A DNA stretch of 64,000 bases from Pseudomonas huaxiensis (GTDB taxonomy: Bacteria > Pseudomonadota > Gammaproteobacteria > Pseudomonadales > Pseudomonadaceae), in NCBI RefSeq assembly GCF_003231275.1, contig NZ_QKVL01000018.1:60729-124728 (forward strand), written 5' to 3'. Numbering within the stretch: the stretch's first letter is position 1; every line of letters begins with the position of its first letter. The position numbers and the translations under genes were made by a program. The notes under the pieces were generated by a model. That model had not been told where the DNA came from and ran no database searches. It was given only the letters and a program-made list of their open reading frames with translations. Below are positions 60,870 through 64,000 of this stretch, piece by piece.

Positions 60870-62789
60870 ATGACCCTGCTCAAATTCAGCGATGTGTCCC
60901 TCGCTTTTGGCACCATGCCCTTACTGGACAAGGTGTCCTGGCAGATCGCCCGTGGTGAGCGGGTCTGCATCATCGGTCGCAACGGCACCGGCAAATCGAG
61001 CATGATGCGCCTGGTCAAGGGCGACCAAAAGGCCGATGACGGCGAAATCTGGCGTGCGCCGGGGCTGAAAATCGGTGAGCTGCCGCAAGAATTGCCGGTA
61101 GCCGACGACCGTACCGTATTCGACGTGGTTGCCGAAGGCCTGGCCGGCGTCGGCGCATTGCTCGCCGAGTACCACCACCTGAGCCAGAACATCCATACCG
61201 ATGCCGATCTGGAAAAACTCATGCACGTCCAGCAGGACCTGGAAGCCCGCGACGGCTGGCGCTTGCAGCAACTGGTGGACAGCACCCTGAGCCGCCTGCA
61301 GTTGCCGGCTGACAAGACCCTGGCCGAGCTGTCCGGTGGCTGGCGCCGCCGCGTGCTGCTGGCGCAGGCGCTGGTGTGCGAACCGGACCTGCTGCTCCTC
61401 GACGAGCCAACCAACCACCTGGATATCGGTGCCATCGCCTGGCTGGAAGACGCCCTCAGCGGTTTCGGCGGCGCAGTGCTGTTCATCACCCACGACCGTT
61501 CCTTCCTGCAGAACCTGGCCACGCGCATTCTTGAACTGGACCGTGGCGGCCTGATCGACTGGAACGGCGACTACGCCAGCTTCCTGGTGCACAAGGAGGC
61601 CGCTCTGGCCGCCGAGGAAACCGCCAACGCGCTGTTCGACAAGCGTCTGGCCCAGGAAGAAGTCTGGATCCGTCAGGGCATCAAGGCCCGGCGTACCCGT
61701 AACGAAGGCCGTGTGCGCGCACTGAAGGCGCTGCGGGTCGAGCGTAGCGAACGGCGCGAGCGCCAGGGCAAGGCCAATATCCTGATCGAGTCTGCGGAGA
61801 AGTCCGGCAAGCAGGTGATGGTGCTGGAAAACGTCAGCTTCGCACACCCTGGCGGCCCGACCCTGGTCAAGGATTTCTCGATGGTCCTGCAGCGCGAGGA
61901 CCGTATCGGCCTGCTGGGTGCCAACGGTACCGGCAAGACCACGCTGCTCAAGCTGATGCTCGGTGATCTGGAGCCGACCGGCGGCAAGGTTGATTCGGGT
62001 ACGCGTCTGGAGGTGGCTTACTTCGACCAGTTGCGCAATCAGTTGGAGCTGGAAAAGACCGTTATCGACAACCTCGCCGAAGGTCGTGACTTCATCGATA
62101 TCGACGGCCAGAGCCGCCATGTCCTGAGCTACCTGGGTGACTTCCTGTTCAGTCCGCAGCGTGCGCGCACGCCGGTCAAGGCGCTGTCCGGGGGCGAGCG
62201 TGCGCGGTTGCTGCTGGCCAAGCTGTTCAGCAAGCCAGCCAACCTGCTGGTACTCGACGAACCGACCAACGACCTCGACGTGGAAACCCTGGAACTGCTG
62301 GAAGAAGTACTGGCGGGCTACAAGGGCACCGTGCTGATGGTCAGCCACGACCGGGCATTCCTCGACAACGTGGTGACCAGCACCCTGGTGTTCGAGGGCG
62401 AGGGCAAGGTACGTGAGTATGTCGGCGGCTATCAGGACTGGATCCGCCAGGGCGGTTCGCCGCGTCTGCTGGGTGTCAGCGAGAGCAAGTCGGGCAAGTC
62501 CGAGCTGAACACCGCGGTGGTCACTGCGCCTGTGGCGGAGCCTGCACCGGTTGCGGCGACTGCGGATACCAAGAAAAAGCTTAGTTACAAGTTCCAGCGC
62601 GAGCTGGAAGCCCTGCCGGGACAGATTGAAGCAGTGGAGGAGAAGATCGCCGCGATCCAGCAGCAGATTTCCGACGCCGGCTTCTATCAGAAGTCCAGCG
62701 AGCACACCAGCAAGGTGCTGGCTGACCTCGAGCGGATGCAGGCAGAGCTGGACGTGCTGGTCGAGCGCTGGGCCGAACTGGACGGTTGA
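60870..62789 (+). CDS. uup: Uup-type ABC-F ATPase
   Basis: 639 residues with two ATPase cassettes: Walker A GRNGTGKSS and GANGTGKTT, signatures LSGGWRRR and LSGGERAR, Walker B LLLLDEPTNHLD and LVLDEPTNDLD, and no membrane segments. The C-terminal coiled coil (about 570-639) is the Uup DNA/ribosome-binding type. It acts on stalled ribosomes and limits transposon excision. CTGGAG lies before ATG 60870. Confidence 0.95.
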   Translation: MTLLKFSDVSLAFGTMPLLDKVSWQIARGERVCIIGRNGTGKSSMMRLVKGDQKADDGEIWRAPGLKIGELPQELPVADDRTVFDVVAEGLAGVGALLAEYHHLSQNIHTDADLEKLMHVQQDLEARDGWRLQQLVDSTLSRLQLPADKTLAELSGGWRRRVLLAQALVCEPDLLLLDEPTNHLDIGAIAWLEDALSGFGGAVLFITHDRSFLQNLATRILELDRGGLIDWNGDYASFLVHKEAALAAEETANALFDKRLAQEEVWIRQGIKARRTRNEGRVRALKALRVERSERRERQGKANILIESAEKSGKQVMVLENVSFAHPGGPTLVKDFSMVLQREDRIGLLGANGTGKTTLLKLMLGDLEPTGGKVDSGTRLEVAYFDQLRNQLELEKTVIDNLAEGRDFIDIDGQSRHVLSYLGDFLFSPQRARTPVKALSGGERARLLLAKLFSKPANLLVLDEPTNDLDVETLELLEEVLAGYKGTVLMVSHDRAFLDNVVTSTLVFEGEGKVREYVGGYQDWIRQGGSPRLLGVSESKSGKSELNTAVVTAPVAEPAPVAATADTKKKLSYKFQRELEALPGQIEAVEEKIAAIQQQISDAGFYQKSSEHTSKVLADLERMQAELDVLVERWAELDG

Positions 62790-62798
62790 GACGGGAAG

Positions 62799-62826
62799 GG
62801 GCCCGAAGCGAAAGCTCCGGGCCTTT
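62799..62826 (+). terminator. Intrinsic terminator of uup
   Basis: GGCCCGAAGC-GAAA-GCTCCGGGCC (one mismatch) followed by TTTTT, starting 10 bp after the uup stop codon. Confidence 0.88.
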
Positions 62827-62831
62827 TTGCG

Positions 62832-63275
62832 TTACTCGGCTTTCTTCTGCAGGCGGACCGCCAGGACATCGCAAGGCGCGCCATGCAGCACGTCATTGGC
62901 GGTGGAGCCAAGCAGCAGGGCCAGGCCGTGGCGGCCATGGCTGCCGACCACGATCAGGTCGCATTTCTGCTCCTTGGCCAACTGGTGGATCTCCTGGCGT
63001 GGCTGGCCATAGGTCAGGTGCGAATCGCCGCGAATGATTTCCGGGTATTTGTTGAACAGGCGTTCCAGCCGCTCCTTGGCCTGGTCGAACTGCTGCTGTT
63101 GCAGTTGCGACAGGTCCATCGGCACGTCGCCGCCAAACGCCATGGCCATCGGCTCGACGATATGCACCAGCGACACTTTGGCATTGCCCGGGGTGGCCAG
63201 CTCGCGGGCGCGTTTGATGACCGGGTCGCATTCTTCGGTCAGGTCGACGGCGACCAGTATGTGTTCGTAGGGCAT
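62832..63275 (-). CDS. Universal stress protein UspA family
   Basis: 147 residues: MPYEHILVAVDLTEECDPVIKRARELA and the ATP-site motif GSHGRHGLALLLGSTANDVL (G-2x-G-9x-G-S). It is a single-domain Usp that likely binds ATP and dimerises. The ATG at 63275 has AGGAG 8 nt upstream; an in-frame ATG 6 codons earlier exists. Confidence 0.93.
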   Translation of the reverse strand: MPYEHILVAVDLTEECDPVIKRARELATPGNAKVSLVHIVEPMAMAFGGDVPMDLSQLQQQQFDQAKERLERLFNKYPEIIRGDSHLTYGQPRQEIHQLAKEQKCDLIVVGSHGRHGLALLLGSTANDVLHGAPCDVLAVRLQKKAE

Positions 63276-63385
63276 GAGAGGCTCTCCTGACAATCGCGAT
63301 AGTTAAAGTATGGTCCGTTTCAGGCTGATCGCATCCAGTTGCGGCTAACCAGCTCATTTGCAAAGACTTGATAGGAATAACAGAT

Positions 63386-63823
63386 ATGACGGTCTGGGTA
63401 GTAGTGTCAATCCTCGCGCTGATCCTCAGTCCGCTGGCCTGGTTGTTGCCTTCGCGGCGGATGAGCGGGCGGATGGCGCTGCGTCTGGAGGCTCGACGCA
63501 TGGGGCTGGCAATGCAACTTGCACCGCAGACCTGGCCGCACTGGCTCCCGGAGGAACCACCGGGCAACTGCGCGCAATATCATCAGGCCCGACGCCGTGG
63601 CAGCATTGATGTCTGGTGTTATTGGCAGACCGAGCCGGGCACCTGGCTCAACCAGTGGCGCGAGCCGTGCGTCGATGAGCGAGTGTTGGAACAGCTCAAG
63701 CGGCTGCCGCCGAGTGTTTATAAAGTCGAGGCCACTGCGCAGATGGTCGCTCTCTGTTGGGGGGAGCGTGAGGATGCCTCAGTGTTGCGGGATGTTGCTG
63801 AGGTTTTGAAAACCCTCGCATAG
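63386..63823 (+). CDS. Small membrane-anchored hypothetical protein
   Basis: 145 residues: one N-terminal membrane helix (MTVWVVVSILALILSPLAWLLP) followed by a basic linker (SRRMSGRMALRLEARRMGLAMQL) and a cytosolic domain with WPHWLPEEPPGNCAQYH. Conserved in Pseudomonas next to the Usp gene; function is unknown. AGGAA lies 8 nt before ATG 63386. Confidence 0.8.
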   Translation: MTVWVVVSILALILSPLAWLLPSRRMSGRMALRLEARRMGLAMQLAPQTWPHWLPEEPPGNCAQYHQARRRGSIDVWCYWQTEPGTWLNQWREPCVDERVLEQLKRLPPSVYKVEATAQMVALCWGEREDASVLRDVAEVLKTLA

Positions 63824-63857
63824 AAAAGGTTCTTCACGGAATAGCGGGAGCGATGAT

Positions 63858-63912
63858 GCTTGGGCTTGGGCTTGGGCTTGGGCTTGGGCTTTGGGCTTGG
63901 GCTTGGGCTTTG
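63858..63912 (+). repeat. Simple GGGCTT repeat at the window end
   Basis: About nine units of GGGCTT/GCTTGG with occasional extra T. It is purine/pyrimidine-biased and could be slippage prone. The sequence after it (TTCGATGTGGC) resembles words after a TTGGG-rich stretch at 41,810-41,870. Confidence 0.7.
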
Positions 63913-64000
63913 GTGCTGGGAGCTTATCCGTTCGATGTGGCGCCGCTGCCGGCCCCTTCCGCCTTTACGGCGGCCGACTTTTTTCTTGGAAAAAGTAGGC

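Overview
The window is a chromosomal segment of a Pseudomonas, most likely of the P. fluorescens/P. putida side of the genus. It carries a sigX-oprF pair, the Pseudomonas-type Rmf, Aer, KefB-like and RocS2/RocA2-like proteins, several REP repeat families, high GC and Pseudomonas codon use. From memory of PAO1, gene order follows several of its blocks: sigX-oprF-cobA-nas; pyrD-rmf-rlmL-dacB-yggL-rocS2-rocA2-dgt; and ygdI-tRNA-Pro-moaB-moeA ... slt-uup-usp.

Layout. 1-7.4 kb: 3' end of sigX, oprF, then a minus-strand nitrate block: nasS-nasT, an intergenic leader, nasA, a PP2C/Ser-Thr kinase fusion and cobA. The leader contains a textbook-looking two-hexaloop ANTAR target followed by a terminator. 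Nitrite and nitrate reductase genes, expected between the kinase and cobA, are absent here. 7.5-16.2 kb: pyrD, rmf, rlmKL, a CHASE-PAS-GGDEF diguanylate cyclase, dacB and yggL. 16.2-23.1 kb: a large BvgS-type hybrid histidine kinase (RocS2-like) cut in two at the codons of its phospho-acceptor H-box by an AT-rich insertion of about 2.6 kb, followed by its intact LuxR-type partner (RocA2-like). 23.3-41.8 kb: dgt, an EAL protein, a DUF883/YqjE membrane operon, an ammonium transporter, a KefB-like antiporter, small proteins, a pseudouridine synthase, aer, acnA, rlmM, tusA, a MATE exporter and pdxB. 42.4-49.1 kb: a small PA1571-family protein, an MsbA-type ABC exporter, a chemoreceptor, a lipoprotein-type malate:quinone oxidoreductase, a glycine-zipper protein and tRNA-Pro(CGG). 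49.3-64 kb: a YgdI lipoprotein, moaB-moeA, a glycosyltransferase, yegS, a NarL-type two-component pair, cheV with a FliA-type promoter, a MOSC protein, slt, uup, a universal stress protein and a small membrane protein.

The outstanding feature is the insertion at about 17,669-20,312. It encodes a RepL-like replication protein with three exact-period 22-bp iterons upstream, and a MobV/Pre-like relaxase, with hairpins and palindromes between them. No integrase or transposase is visible. It is bounded by imperfect 13-bp direct repeats (11/13 identical, 7-bp identical core), and precise recombination between them would restore a kinase H-box of canonical length. It therefore looks like a small mobilizable plasmid integrated site-specifically into a conserved histidine-kinase codon stretch by an unknown mechanism.

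The remainder is ordinary Pseudomonas core genome. Added regulatory details are FNR/ANR-like boxes at aer and at kefB/grx, a FliA promoter at cheV, a structured rmf leader, and a composite REP palindrome present as two long copies and one short copy.
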